NCBI RefSeq assembly: GCF_019649055.1
Contig: NW_026570330.1
Location: forward strand, 248,001 to 312,000
DNA length: 64,000 nt
Reading direction: 5' to 3'
Source of the DNA: Paramacrobiotus metropolitanus
Taxonomy: Eukaryota > Tardigrada > Eutardigrada > Parachela > Macrobiotidae
Shown here one piece after another: positions 1 to 10,909 of this stretch. Within the stretch, counting starts at the first letter, position 1, and every line of letters starts with the position of its first letter. Below the pieces are notes generated by a model, which had not been told where the DNA came from, ran no database searches, and was given only the letters and a program-made list of their open reading frames with translations. Position numbers and translations under genes: made by a program.

Positions 1-1090
1 CCTTACAAATGTTAATCAACAATGTAAAAAATTGAGGAAATATTTTCTGATTGAATTTCTAACGCTTTTCCCAGTGGAACCGACTGTTAGCTTCGCGTTC
101 CGCGCAAAAGTAGCTCTGCACTGCAATTCAATAAAAGAATTTAACATTCATGCGTGAAATATACGCAGTATATGCGCTCACATGCTACTGCACTGTTAGT
201 AAACCATGCTCCAAGAAAAAAAACTTCATAAAAATCTAAAAAAACTTCATAAAAAAACTTCATAAAAATCTATTATTTTTTAAAGAGTTTCTAACTATCC
301 CCGGTCAGCTTCGTGTTCAGTTTCCACGGTATACTGTACGTACATTATGTTGTTGAGTAGTTACGTTCTCTCATTTAATACGAAATAAACCATTCTTCGC
401 AACCGAAATTCGTAATAATTTATTATTTTTATAGAATTTCTGGCCATTTCCGCAGTGAAAATTTGCGTCGGCTTCGCGCGAAAAGCACTTTCCTCTTGAA
501 CTCTGTACGGGACACAGCGGTGCTTACTTGCCTTTTTACTTTACGCTTAAAAATACTTCCAGTTATTGCTGCCTTTTATAATATTTAGCTGTTCCATGGG
601 ACGTGCCGAAAAGCTGTTTCACATCGCTTTGCCAGCATAAGATCCCGCATTTTTTTGTAACCGTCCTTGTAATTAACCGCAGCGTAATGTTCGCCAGTTT
701 ATGGATGAACGCTGTACTGCCTTGGCTGCTCTATCTCGTGGTATCTTGCTTTTTCAAACGATACGGCCAAGTTAGGAGAGGCGGACACCTGAGCAGTCGA
801 ATCGTCAGTGTCGCTTCTATCATCATCGGATGCATACGCCTGTGGAAGCCTTTTTTTAAAAAATGTTTCACAGGGCGTTGAGGAGAACAGTTTTAGCGAT
901 TTATTCTGGAGCTCTTCTGCTCGCAGTGCTTATGCAGTATACTATGGTCCGCAACCGTAGTCAACCTGGGAAAAGCGCTGGTCACCAAAATATTCAACAA
1001 ACAAAGGTCCGCTCGGTTCTGCTGCGGGCCTTTTCAGCATCTTTTCGTACTTTATAAAATGTCGACCGATTAAACAGACTTTTAATTTTT
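1..1090. other. gene-free stretch
   Basis: No reading frame here looks like protein and no family is recognised. The only structure I see is a short direct repetition of an AAAACTTCATAAAAATCT-like word between about 219 and 271. The stretch is AT-rich and appears to be ordinary intergenic DNA. Confidence 0.5.
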
Positions 1091-1400
1091 TTACACGACC
1101 TTCACAGTTAAATAGTAGAAGCGTAGATCGCTGCATTTCCGCTTAACTGTTTCGTATTTCATTCGTAGACACTTACAGAAGTCCAATACGGCTCCGGTAA
1201 AAAGTGTACAGATAGACACAGTATTTTTGGGTCTTCTACGGAATGCAAACGCTCGACGCATTCCGACGCCCGACGTGCGCCAAGAACATCGTGTCAACAC
1301 CGCATGCCAGCTCCAACGTCACATCGTTGAACAACAAAATAACCTGATAAAATTTACCTACTTACTTATTGGCGTTTCTAGAACCGCGCAATTTTTTTAT
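1091..1400 (-). repeat. diverged copy of a dispersed segment also at 28.7-29.0 kb
   Basis: Read on the minus strand this segment resembles 28,731-29,075. Shared stretches include the TTTTTGGGTCTTCTACGG-like word and the block around CATGCCAGCTCCAACG. At 28.8 kb the same block encodes an open small membrane-protein-like frame; here the frame is broken by stops. It is therefore a dispersed repeat or a decayed paralogous segment. The resemblance was found by eye and the limits are approximate. Confidence 0.4.
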
Positions 1401-1854
1401 TTTTATGATCGCGGCCAGCCTATTTTTCTGGACCACAACTCTGGCTAACGCGGTGTTAATAAGCGGATGTACTGTAGATTCACGCGCTTACTAGAGTACT
1501 GGTAGTATTTTGTTCGCTACCAATGTGAACGTGTCGCCAGTCGTGATTTTAAATAATTATCGATTGAATAACTAACATTATCAGGTTGTAGGCGACGATC
1601 GGTATTTGGGAAAGGGGTTGCTGCGTTACAAAGGTCGCTCAGTTTAAATAAATTTTCGTTTAAAAAAATGTAGAAAATATTGTCCTTGAAATCGGCACTT
1701 CACAGTGGCTTCGCTAGCTAGTACGTCACCGTTACATTGAAAAACTTCTTAATTCAGAGTGATTCTGGCAGTTTTTCTTCCTGTTCACTGAACGTTAGGG
1801 ATGAATGTACTGATACTGCGTCGAGTATCGTATAACTGTGTACAGAAAGTTATT

Positions 1855-1935
1855 GCAGTGTCCAGTCCCCTTTCCATCATGGTGTAAAGCACTGATAGGA
1901 ACTTTAGCAGCAGGCGGTAATGGGAAAGGGTGCCG
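1855..1935 (+). repeat. degenerate copy of the CCCG-hairpin repeat
   Basis: The segment begins AGTCCCCTTTCCATC and ends GGGAAAGGGTGCCGGAAATTACG. It matches the edges of the hairpin repeat at 14,377-14,444, including the downstream GGTGC-GCCGAAAGTTAC tail. The internal stem has eroded. It is the weakest of five copies in the window. Confidence 0.35.
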
Positions 1936-2169
1936 GAAATTACGCAGATTCAACAGTTCAGTATAATTTTTGAATACTATACTCGTACGCTTGCAAATTT
2001 TAAATAATAATTATTATACACGGCCACCTATTGCAAACGCGTCCTAAACACTGACAAGTTTATTGGCACCTTTTCAAAGGTGTCTGCGTGAACGCAAGTC
2101 TGCTTTACAAGTTAGATAGGAATCAGACCTGGGCACTTATGGCAAATCAACCACCGTTAGCGTTTCGCT

Positions 2170-2405
2170 TTACAGGGAGCATGGCGCGTTACGCTACGAG
2201 TTACGCTATATCTGCAAGTAAACGCGATTTTCGCATTATTCTGCGCGCTACCTTACAAATTTGAAATACATGGATTTCTCATTTTGAGTAGCGTTACGCT
2301 GCAGTTACGCTACGCTTCGCTCAGTTACGCTTTTCAGGCAACGCGCTACGGTTCAAGGTTACGTTATAGCGCAATTACGCGGAGATAGCGCGCGTTTCGT
2401 TAAAA
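2170..2405 (+). repeat. degenerate GTTACGCT-rich repeat
   Basis: The word GTTACGCT or a one-base variant recurs many times, in clusters such as GTTACGCTACGAGTTACGCT at about 2188 and again at 2290-2335. The copies are neither in strict register nor identical, so this is a degenerate tandem array rather than a young satellite. No coding signal. Confidence 0.6.
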
Positions 2406-2621
2406 TTAATCGTTATAAATGAGTGCCCAAGTCTACTAGGAATCTATCTAGAGCGCGCCGCATTCTTGCTTACTGCTAAGAAATCGGTCGTTTTGGATGG
2501 TGTCTCAACAGAAGGCAGTTACCGGTAGATAGAAATCAGTGCGTATCCGGCCTAATATTTGTACCGTATCACACGGCACACAAACATGGCCTGCCTATGC
2601 GTGAGAGTGGCAGTCAGAAGC

Positions 2622-2668
2622 TGCCACACAGGCACGTTCACCTACGAGTCACACACAGGCACGTTCAT
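2622..2668 (+). repeat. two-copy tandem repeat
   Basis: The word CACACAGGCACGTTCA occurs twice, about 27 bp apart, joined by a CCTACGAGT spacer. It is a small local duplication without further context. Confidence 0.6.
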
Positions 2669-2739
2669 GTCGTACTTCCTTATAATCGATTTTTGCTCTG
2701 GCAAAGCGAATGCGGAATACCATAATAAGCGGAGGTACT

Positions 2740-4860
2740 AGTGTTTATATCGCTAGCATGCCTGTCAGGGGTAGCATGCTTTGTTAGCCCATATAAATGC
2801 ATAAATGTTTGAGCAGGCGCAGCGTATGCAGTTCCTCGACGATTTCAGTGGTAATACATAGTTTTTGCACTATTTTCTGATTAAAGCGGCCTGAACACAC
2901 ACTTGCGCTCTGTGTTGTTGGAAAATGGACGAGTGGAAACCGCAAAACGGTACAGTAAGCCGAGAATGGGGTCGAATGAATTATTCACTGGTGAAACACG
3001 AGAACAATTGAGTTCTTTATCGACTTGTTGTGTCGGTTCGTCGCCGCGTGCTGGGTCCATTCGCATCACATTTGGCTCCAACATCCTTTCGTACTACGCA
3101 GTTCCTCTCAACCGTGCACTGTTTCTGTTGAAGTTGCATTTCGATAGGCCGACGAGAGCCCGTACGTTTTCGAATCTACACCGCCTTGGACCATGTATCG
3201 AGTATAGGAGCTCTCGTTATACAAGTGACGGCGCTGCTATGTTCCCGGCTGTGGAACCAAGTCCAAAAATGTAGGTATACGCCGACGACGATGCAGTGAC
3301 GTTTATTTTCTTGGAGAAGCACAGCGATATAGCAGGACAACCCGTACTGTGTCAAGAACGAGCCTGCTCGACGGTTGTGAAAGGCATTACTTGGAAAGCA
3401 CTGATCCACATCGCGTGCTGTTTGATTCAGGTTGTAATTGGTGACCTTGTGTTGATATAACCGGATTATGGTCTGATGGACCCACGCAGAATTGGAATGA
3501 TGTGGATTTGCGGAATTTGGCACCTTACCAACATGACCCTGCGGGTTCTGGATGCGTTTGCAGAATATGGCTGCAGCTTCCTGAGTCAGGCTCGCCTAGC
3601 GCAAAAAATAGCAAAAGTACTGCCACGCCGGTTCCAATACTTCTGCTATTTTTAACGCTGACCGAGCTTTTGCGTTTGCGTATTATACCAGTTTTGTCGT
3701 TTATCTGGTGCTAACAGAGTCACGCGCAAATTATCTAAGGCAAATTGTATGCAAACTGTAACATTTTTACTTTTTAGCTTGGTCTGCAGTACGTGTATTC
3801 TGTAATACAGTTAATGGACATAGAATGTAAGACTTTCTGTAGTAATACGCAGATGTTGTTGCACGGTCGATGGGTAATCTGTAACTAAATTGGTACAAGA
3901 ATGTGATTGATGCGGTTTAGGGAAGTGGTTAAGTAAGTGCATGGTGCAACGCTTTACGACTTCGGTAATTAATCGAAACTTGTGATGCTGAAAATTCACC
4001 ACGGGATCATAGATGTCGTGGCAACAATTTGTTGTGGAGTTACGCATTATTATTCACAACTGCGGACTGCTGTGCTTAATCCGCAGAGTACACTTTCATG
4101 CAGCATTCTCGTGATTGCTATTTTGTAACTATTTTGTAATTTTTGTTATCAAATTTTATTAACAACTCAGTGATTCCATTCAGAGGAAAATGTCATGCGT
4201 TCATTAGAGTACGCTCATCCTTGAGATTTGCAAGTATTATTGCTGTTGTATCCAAAGCGAATAGGAATTTCTTGTCGCATCCCAGGGCGACTTTGAAGCA
4301 CGTTTTCGGTGTGCCTTATTGGATAAAGGTAAGCAAAACCAAGCGATTCACTATTAGACAAACAAGCCATTGAGAGGACAAATTGGACAGTTCGAATGCT
4401 TAGCCAGACGTTAAAACAAATTAATGTGCCACTACAAATACTGTCGCAGTAAAAATAAAATGGAGCGGCCAAATTGACAAGCGAATGTCGAAGTTAGAAC
4501 CACAGATATGTATTTACTATTGGCAAATTTTGTAAAAACTTGCGCTAATTTTCTTGCAAAGTGTATAATTCGATCCCTCAAGATAAACTAAGTGGGTAAC
4601 TCAGGATTTTGCGTATTCACATTCACATTAACCATATGCGCAGCTGAGGTATATTAATCAGTTTTCGATCAAGCTATTCAGTAACCGCGCCCGTTGTAAC
4701 ATAGACACATTTTTCACGTTCTGAAGGAATACCATTTTATCCACATCGTATTAAGAAAACATCTGCAGAACGTTATATAACAGAGGCAGCCATAAGTCGG
4801 CTGTCCGTGATGATCTCAGCGAGGGAGGGCGGTCAGATGAAGATCCTGTCTGTTGAGGAA
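2740..4860. other. gene-free stretch
   Basis: Short frames occur on both strands, such as a 123-codon frame at 2903-3274 facing a 115-codon frame on the other strand. None shows a recognisable domain, and overlapping opposite frames of similar length argue against coding. At about 4321-4336 the word GGATAAAGGTAAGCA occurs, which recurs at 25.5 and 32.6 kb. Confidence 0.4.
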
Positions 4861-4872
4861 ATTCCGAAAAAT

Positions 4873-4942
4873 GGCGATGGAGCGGAATCGAACCGCTGGC
4901 TACCGAGTGAGATCCACGTAGCACAGCCACTGTGCCATCGCC
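4873..4942 (-). repeat. tRNA-like / SINE-head sequence
   Basis: On the minus strand the block opens with GGCGATGG and closes with CCATCGCC, which pair perfectly. It contains a perfect RNA polymerase III A box (TGGCACAGTGG, 4927-4937) and B box (GGTTCGATTCC, 4884-4894), followed by a TTTTT terminator. The T arm (AGCGG/CCGCT) pairs well, but the block is shorter than a tRNA, the A box overlaps the acceptor stem and the anticodon arm does not pair properly. I therefore prefer a tRNA-derived SINE head or tRNA pseudogene over a working tRNA. Confidence 0.5.
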
Positions 4943-5059
4943 GCTGTTGGCGAAGATCAAGATATTTGTGCTTGAGCTTGAGCCAACCAGGTAGGCGGCG
5001 GGTGGGCGGCTGCTGTGTGTAAAGAGGATTCTCCTCTTACAGTTATGCGCTGGGAAAAA

Positions 5060-6280
5060 CATAACAATAAACTGACGCCATCAGTGTACAATCAGAAGAT
5101 TGGCCGAGGTCCAGAACGCACCCTAGAAGGGGCGTACACTAAACGGGGATGAAAGGGGTGCCTTTGATATCGCCCTTTTAAAATACAGGTCAGTGCTATT
5201 GGCCCGGGCGATCCGATAGGCGCAATTCCGCCTCTTGATCCAAAATGTGGGGGATTCAAGCGAACTCGTTCTTCTGTTTAAGGTGCAGATCTTTCACCGT
5301 ATCCACGGCACACAGAATATCCGTCCATTCTTTTAAATCTTCTTTCTGTCGATTTTAAAACCATTTTATAAAATTGTTTTACGTACTCGTTTTAAGCACT
5401 AATACTCATAAGCATAATACTCGTACACCATTACGCTGGACTGGCTGACTTTCAGTTAGTCCAGATTAGTACACGATTTTCCGGTTCCGTTTTGGTTTAA
5501 TATATTATATTTAAAGTTTTGAATACTAGCGGATAAATAACAAGATTTCTTAAATTAATTTCTTTCTGAATTTGAAGCGAAAAATGCATTTATTTTTTAA
5601 ATTTATTTTATTTGGCAACCTTCGCGGTCGCACTAATAAAAATGATTCAAATCTAAACATTGAAAAAATAAAGGCATTTATTATTAGTTCGGCGCTGACG
5701 ACGCGTATGGAGCGATCGCTACAAATTCAAACAACATTATACTTGTCGGCGACTTTCGGTTTCTGAGCGGAGTAAATTATCGCTGTGCATTACTGCCTAA
5801 AGCGGTGCGGTCTGAAATGCTGCCCTTAACAGTTTGGAGAAAACCGATGGGAAAAACATTTTTTTCCGGTCATAAAATATGCAGCCTGAAATTTAACGTT
5901 TCGTTTTGTTCCTGAGTAGCAACCAAAGCACACAAGCAAATCGAAACCGGAAGTGTTCGTTGTAAACCTAAACATTGTACCACGTTACACACAACTTACT
6001 CGAGTTATCCGGGTATTTAATAGAGAAACCTTGCCACCCCGCGTTTACTGCGTACCGGTAAAGTCGATGGTTCAAGTGGGTTACTATCGGTTTCACTACT
6101 TGGTCATGTCCGAAATAATCGTTTGGGCGGTTGGAAAAATCAAACGATTGAATCGGCTGACCGTCGAGGCGAATTTGTCCTTGCAGTTTTCATAACCTCA
6201 TAGTCGGTTTGGCATCGTGTGCCTATAATAAGCTGAGAAAGCCAGTGAAAAATTTTGATATTGTAATACTTATTCGGGCC
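5060..6280. other. gene-free stretch
   Basis: No convincing reading frame. AT-rich between about 5340 and 5560. Frames such as 5572-5766 and 5953-6195 show no recognisable domain. Confidence 0.4.
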
Positions 6281-6284
6281 AGCA

Positions 6285-6528
6285 CAGAAAAAAACCGGCA
6301 TCGAGCTGTATCTCGACGACTGCCTTGGCGACGATCCCGAATTTCGGATCATTCCCACCTGCCTGTACGGCAATTTCCACCCCGGGCGGCTGGTCTGTTT
6401 TTTCTCTGCTTCCGCTTTTGGCGCTGGCGAAGTCGGTAGAATTGTCACAGAGATCGGAGCACGTGGCGAGTTATCGTTGGCCGTGAAACGGTCACAATAC
6501 CGCTGCACATGTCCAGTGGATCCTCATT
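6285..6528 (+). CDS. candidate host exon, unknown protein
   Basis: A frame without ATG opens after a TAA near 6265 and runs to the TGA at about 6526-6528. Its translation looks like real protein: balanced composition, acidic start (ELYLDDCLGDDPEF), spaced cysteines and a well-behaved middle. A possible splice acceptor, CCAGCACAG, lies just upstream. No family is recognised. The LTR retrotransposon begins about 110 bp downstream, so this may be an exon or gene remnant next to the insertion. Evidence is composition only. Confidence 0.3.
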
Positions 6529-6632
6529 GAAAGCATCGACGCGGTTCCTGCAAAGGGGGGCGTTAGCGTATTCAAAGGTGATCTGCTTTTGTAGCGGTGG
6601 CATTCTTTACCAATCGATCAGGTTATTTGTGT

Positions 6633-6636
6633 AATG
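6633..6636 (+). repeat. target-site duplication, left copy (AATG)
   Basis: AATG directly precedes the 5' LTR and recurs at 10,700-10,703 directly after the 3' LTR. A 4-bp duplication fits an LTR-retrotransposon integrase. Confidence 0.8.
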
Positions 6637-6901
6637 TGTTATGATGTCATTCGTATGATGTCATCGGGGATGCCTTCACGCCCGTAGGCGTGTTCTTCCC
6701 ATGAGTTTTGATTGCATAACCTGTTGTTTATGTTTTGTTATCTTTTTTGAAGCCTTTGATGTTTGGCATTTGCCGACAATATAAGCGCGACTGCATCGCG
6801 AGTTTTAGGAGCTGCTTTTTAGTTGAGAGTTTTGAGTCGAGAGAGTCACCAATAAAGTTCATCGCAGTACACACTGCAAGAGTCCGTTTCCCCTTGTAAC
6901 A
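6637..6901 (+). repeat. 5' LTR (265 bp)
   Basis: Starts TGTTATGATGTCAT and ends CCCTTGTAACA. It contains two ATGATGTCAT palindromes (6641-6650 and 6655-6664; CRE/ATF-like), a TATA-like CAATATAAGCG near 6777 and an AATAAA signal near 6851. The order fits U3 promoter, R and U5. Identical to 10,435-10,699. Confidence 0.95.
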
Positions 6902-7812
6902 ACTGGCGTGAAGTTGATTATCAGAACTTGTGTGACCCGAGCCACAGCATTCGGATGTTCATTGTAGACCTATGAAAAGGTCACCGTGTGTGCCGACAGT
7001 GTTATTTTCATTGCCCAAGACCTTATGAAAGGTCAGTTTGAGGATTACTATTATATGTGGTAAGTTGTAGACCTAGAAAGGTCAGTTTGAAAAGAGAGAT
7101 AATTCTTAAAAATTATCTTGAATTTAAGTTGAAGTATTGAAAAAGTTTAGAGGTGCCTAAGGCAATAGAAAGGTCACTTTTGAGATTGACTAAAAGAAAG
7201 TTGAAACAAAAGATAATTTTATTACCTTATTGAAATTAAATTTGGTGACCTTTATTTTAAGTTTTTGAACGGATCCGCAAGAGTTAAGTGAGTGGTTCGA
7301 TAGAGAAGAAAATAACATCCCGCGGGAAAGAAAACTTATGTACTGGGTGTAGCGTGGTCTGGCCAATCACGTAATTGCACTTCTTTACTGTTGAGTAAGG
7401 TGATGAGAACCACAGACAAAGAAGAATTAAAAGAAGTACGCGTACAGGGTTATATATTTGAAAAGTTGAGACGAAAGAAAAATTTTGTTGAATTTGAGTT
7501 ATGAAGTGGGCAAATTTTGAGGACAATTGAAACGAATAATTAGTAGAAAACAACTACATTAAGGTTTGTGAGTTTTGTAATCTGCTAGTTTGCTGGGTGG
7601 CTTCGCCAAAATTATTGAAATAAAAATAAATTTTTAAAAGCAAAGGATTCGTTTCTCAGTAAGCAGCCGTTGTAACATCATTTAGAAAAAACATTTCAGC
7701 CAGAGGGAAAGAGATTTACAAGTGCAGGTAAAAACATTTCAAAAAACTTTAGGCTCAAGCAGAATTTTCGAATCAGACCTGTATTATTTTATCAGCAAAT
7801 CAAAACCCTAAA
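6902..7812 (+). promoter_or_regulatory. retrotransposon leader with repeated AGACCT...AGGTCA motif
   Basis: The leader begins two bases after the LTR with TGGCGTGAAGTTG, a plausible tRNA primer-binding site because it starts TGG, though I cannot name the tRNA. A short palindromic unit follows: AGACCTATGAAAAGGTCA (6966-6983), AGACCTTATGAAAGGTCA (7018-7035), AGACCTAGAAAGGTCA (7069-7084) and a half unit near 7168. The 900 bases before gag are otherwise non-coding. The repeated hairpins could be packaging or dimerisation signals. Confidence 0.55.
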
Positions 7813-8697
7813 ATGTCGACAAATAAAGATTTTGAGAGCTTGATAAATATAGCGACCGGCCCGAAAACCAAATTACCAGAACCTTTCTCTGATTTCGCTC
7901 ATGAAGATGCAGAGCAATGGTTAGAATCTTTCGAAAGATGCGGAGATAGCTATAAATGGAATAAACTGGAGAAAGCAGAAAGATTTGCACACGTGCTAGC
8001 AGGTTCTGCTAGGAAATGGTTTAAAAATACGGAACAGGAAGTAACGCAAGATTGGGATAATTTAAAAGAACAGTTCATTAAAATGTTTGCAAAAATCGGT
8101 ACAAAAGAAAAGATAATGGAAAGCCTTATTAAAAGAAGGCAAGAGCAGCAAGAAGATTTTCGAGCTTATTTTTTCGAAGTTGTAGATTTGTGTAAGAAAC
8201 TTGATATGAATGAAAATGAGAAAGGGTTTTTTATTCTTCGTGGGATGAGAGACGAGCAGTTAGCTGCTCGACTGAGATTATTAGGAAAGAACACACCAAA
8301 ATTAATACTGGAAGCTGCAAAAGAAGTCTACCCCGTTATCGGTATCGAAAAACTAAATTATACAGTCTATCATTCACAGTGTTTAGAAGATGAAAAACTT
8401 AATTTATATAAAAGAATTGACGAACTAACTTTGCAATTAGAAAAAATTAACCAAGCAAAGATCTACGGCGATGGGGATGATTTCCAAAATAAAGAAAGCG
8501 ACGCTGATAATTCAGACGATGATACTTCCAGTGATTATTGTAAAGGCGATGATAACTCTGTGATGGCGAAGATTATGGCACCTCAAACGCTAATAGGGAG
8601 CATTGTCGAAACCAGACTAACAGTGACAATAACTGGTGGGCTGATGACGGAAGGCCGATTTGCTTTCATTGCGAAAAAACAGGACACGTTGCAGTAA
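7813..8697 (+). CDS. gag: retrotransposon Gag
   Basis: 294-codon frame from the first ATG in good context. Residues about 25-180 form the alpha-helical Retrotrans_gag region, with the hallmark of a Trp near each end of a conserved block (EQWLESFERC, ARKWFKN). A glutamate/lysine-rich coiled segment follows near residues 195-215 and then an acidic stretch of Asp and Ser. The protein should form the virus-like particle that packages element RNA. The CCHC zinc knuckle expected at the C-terminus is not in this frame; it lies in the -1 frame from about 8556 onward (see next feature). Confidence 0.85.
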   Translation: MSTNKDFESLINIATGPKTKLPEPFSDFAHEDAEQWLESFERCGDSYKWNKLEKAERFAHVLAGSARKWFKNTEQEVTQDWDNLKEQFIKMFAKIGTKEKIMESLIKRRQEQQEDFRAYFFEVVDLCKKLDMNENEKGFFILRGMRDEQLAARLRLLGKNTPKLILEAAKEVYPVIGIEKLNYTVYHSQCLEDEKLNLYKRIDELTLQLEKINQAKIYGDGDDFQNKESDADNSDDDTSSDYCKGDDNSVMAKIMAPQTLIGSIVETRLTVTITGGLMTEGRFAFIAKKQDTLQ

Positions 8698-10160
8698 ATT
8701 GTTGGCTTGACGATAACGGTAATGAGAATGGCGGAAATGCTAAGGATTTTAGCGGGAATAACCGATCAACAAATGATAACGATACTTTTAACAGTAGAAA
8801 AAGCGGTAATGTTCATCATGCTGTACTGGTAGAAACCAAATCAGATAAAAATAAGTTTCGTGAGAACGTTTGCGGGGAATTTCACAGTTCAGGATCTCCG
8901 ACTTCATATGAGGCGGAGAGAGAAAAGTTTCTTAGAAGTTTTAATGTGTATATGATTAAGCCAGTTTTCGAGCGAATGCACCGTGCGACAAGTAGATGGA
9001 ATGGAAACCATGGACGTTATACAAGCTGCGCGATCGACTGCAGCATAATTCATGAAAATCGGAATTCCCGCAGAACGACTATCCGAAGGAACGCTGGTGT
9101 CGCTAAAGTTGACCTTAGACATTTCAGCCCGTTGCCACAAAAAATCTGGAGTTTTGCCGTAATTACTGTTCTGTGTCTGCTTTTGGTTTCCGTGGCCCAA
9201 GCGGTCCAAATACGACCCATTTGCTTGAATTATTTCGGAAAAATTCCTGAACGAATAACAAGTAACCGTGCTACTGGAGTTGGATCTACCAGCGAATATC
9301 CGAGTAGACTCAAAAACCCGGAAAATACACCCTGGATATGGCCGCGCGATTTTTACGGAGGAAGAAGGATAGCCGATATGGAAGTCACCCAGAACGAGCG
9401 CTCAAGCATGGATGAAGATATGCGAACCCTAACACCGATAGCAAAGCGCCTAATTAAATATGGTTGGAAGAACATTTTGGGAGAAGCTGGAGAGCGTTTC
9501 TTGGCGACAGCAGTTAATACGTCCCGAAGCGGAAGAAAAAACCACCATAACGGAGCCGAAAAATTGGAAGAAAATGAAAGAAAACGTTTGACAAATCTGA
9601 AAAAATTTGGATGGAATAGGAAAATGTGGGCTACAACAGAAAGATTGGAAATACCTAAAATTGGTAGAAATTCTAAAAAGAATCGGAGAGAAATTTTTCA
9701 CGGAGGAGGAAGGCTCGTGACGGGTCGTGACATTACGAATAAGCAAACACCAGTAAAGGTCGGACATCTGGAATATCCCGTTTTGACAACGAACCGCCTA
9801 ACGAATTACGACAAGAATGGAATTTTGGGAAACAAGGATGCCATCAAGACCGAATATTTATTAATGGGCAACAAACGACTACAAAATTTGACACTGGCTA
9901 CGAAGCGCAGAAGGTGTTACGATTGGAAGGAAATTTTGGACAGAAAAAAACTTGTTAAAAGTTGTGGAACAAATTCGGAAGTGATGTCGCATGGAGAAAT
10001 GCAAACCGCAAATATCAGTGGAAATATTGATAGAAGAAACTGGAAAAGAAGAAAACCGGAAATGATAAAAAAGCCCGCGAATGCAAGAGGGAGGATATCT
10101 GGAATCCAAGGAGCCAAGGAAATGAAAGTTGGAAATCGATTGAAGTCCAATGGAAGATGA
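8556..10160 (+). CDS. second retrotransposon frame: zinc knuckle plus long basic tail
   Basis: This frame opens after a stop at 8553 and overlaps the end of gag in the -1 phase. At 8661-8702 it encodes a canonical knuckle, CFHCEKTGHVAVNC (CX2CX4HX4C). After about 9146-9205 comes a hydrophobic stretch resembling a signal or membrane segment, then some 300 very basic residues rich in Lys, Arg, Asn and Gly, ending at 10,160. No polymerase, protease or integrase motif is present. I found no classical X XXY YYZ slippery heptamer upstream of the knuckle, so the frame change is either an unrecognised recoding event or a mutation. The function of the tail is unknown; an Env-like origin is possible but unsupported. 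Confidence 0.6.
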   Translation, partial: LCDGEDYGTSNANREHCRNQTNSDNNWWADDGRPICFHCEKTGHVAVNCWLDDNGNENGGNAKDFSGNNRSTNDNDTFNSRKSGNVHHAVLVETKSDKNKFRENVCGEFHSSGSPTSYEAEREKFLRSFNVYMIKPVFERMHRATSRWNGNHGRYTSCAIDCSIIHENRNSRRTTIRRNAGVAKVDLRHFSPLPQKIWSFAVITVLCLLLVSVAQAVQIRPICLNYFGKIPERITSNRATGVGSTSEYPSRLKNPENTPWIWPRDFYGGRRIADMEVTQNERSSMDEDMRTLTPIAKRLIKYGWKNILGEAGERFLATAVNTSRSGRKNHHNGAEKLEENERKRLTNLKKFGWNRKMWATTERLEIPKIGRNSKKNRREIFHGGGRLVTGRDITNKQTPVKVGHLEYPVLTTNRLTNYDKNGILGNKDAIKTEYLLMGNKRLQNLTLATKRRRCYDWKEILDRKKLVKSCGTNSEVMSHGEMQTANISGNIDRRNWKRRKPEMIKKPANARGRISGIQGAKEMKVGNRLKSNGR

Positions 10161-10423
10161 TGATGAAATAGTAAGATGCGGAAAAATTAGAAATCATAAC
10201 ATCAAAGAAAAAATCAGCTGCGAATGGTTCAGAAGAATTTTTGAGAAGCAAAAAAAAAGAAGAACAAATCGAATGGACAACGAAAGTTAAAATGTAAGGA
10301 AACGGAAAAGAACTGATGGACGCTGAATGCTTTATTTTGCTTACTGTGTTTGTCTGCTAATTAAATTGCTTACTAATGTTTTGTGTGATTTGCTTGATTT
10401 TAATCGCGAGACGCGATTCTTCT

Positions 10424-10434
10424 AAGGGGAGAGC
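10424..10434 (+). other. polypurine tract
   Basis: AAGGGGAGAG ends one base before the 3' LTR, the usual place of the plus-strand primer of LTR retrotransposons. Confidence 0.75.
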
Positions 10435-10699
10435 TGTTATGATGTCATTCGTATGATGTCATCGGGGATGCCTTCACGCCCGTAGGCGTGTTCTTCCCAT
10501 GAGTTTTGATTGCATAACCTGTTGTTTATGTTTTGTTATCTTTTTTGAAGCCTTTGATGTTTGGCATTTGCCGACAATATAAGCGCGACTGCATCGCGAG
10601 TTTTAGGAGCTGCTTTTTAGTTGAGAGTTTTGAGTCGAGAGAGTCACCAATAAAGTTCATCGCAGTACACACTGCAAGAGTCCGTTTCCCCTTGTAACA
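10435..10699 (+). repeat. 3' LTR (265 bp)
   Basis: Identical by eye to 6637-6901. Followed by AATG, the right copy of the target duplication (10,700-10,703). Confidence 0.95.
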
Positions 10700-10870
10700 A
10701 ATGTATGTGCATCTATTTTATATATATATATTTCTTTTCTAGACAAAAGTTCTACAGTCAACTTTTTAAACTAAATTTATATTGCCATCCGACTATAACC
10801 TTGACTGAAACGGCATTAGGCTGGTTGCATTAGGGCAGAAAAATAAAACTTACTTAGGTACTCTGCTTTA

Positions 10871-10888
10871 CGTACGTACGTACGTACG
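10871..10888 (+). repeat. ACGT microsatellite
   Basis: Four and a half copies of ACGT/CGTA, followed shortly by ACGTAC words. Confidence 0.8.
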
Positions 10889-10909
10889 AAGACGTACTTT
10901 ACGGTCTCT

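Larger units (their letters stand above)
6637..10699 (+). mobile_element. non-autonomous LTR retrotransposon (gag only, no pol)
   Basis: Complete element of 4063 bp: two 265-bp LTRs beginning TGTTAT and ending GTAACA, a 4-bp target duplication AATG, a purine tract before the 3' LTR and a gag gene. No protease, reverse transcriptase, RNase H or integrase is seen in the 3.5 kb between the LTRs, so it must borrow these from a relative. By eye the two LTRs are identical base for base, which means a very recent insertion. This architecture is that of the known gag-only class (TR-GAG type). Confidence 0.9.

Noticed and set aside
2903-3523. Opposed frames of 123 and 115 codons
   Set aside because: Mutually antisense, no domain, no splice or start context favouring either.
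8661-8702. Programmed -1 frameshift at the A-run near the zinc knuckle
   Set aside because: The run lies after the start of the knuckle, so slippage there could not produce it; no other slippery heptamer is visible upstream.
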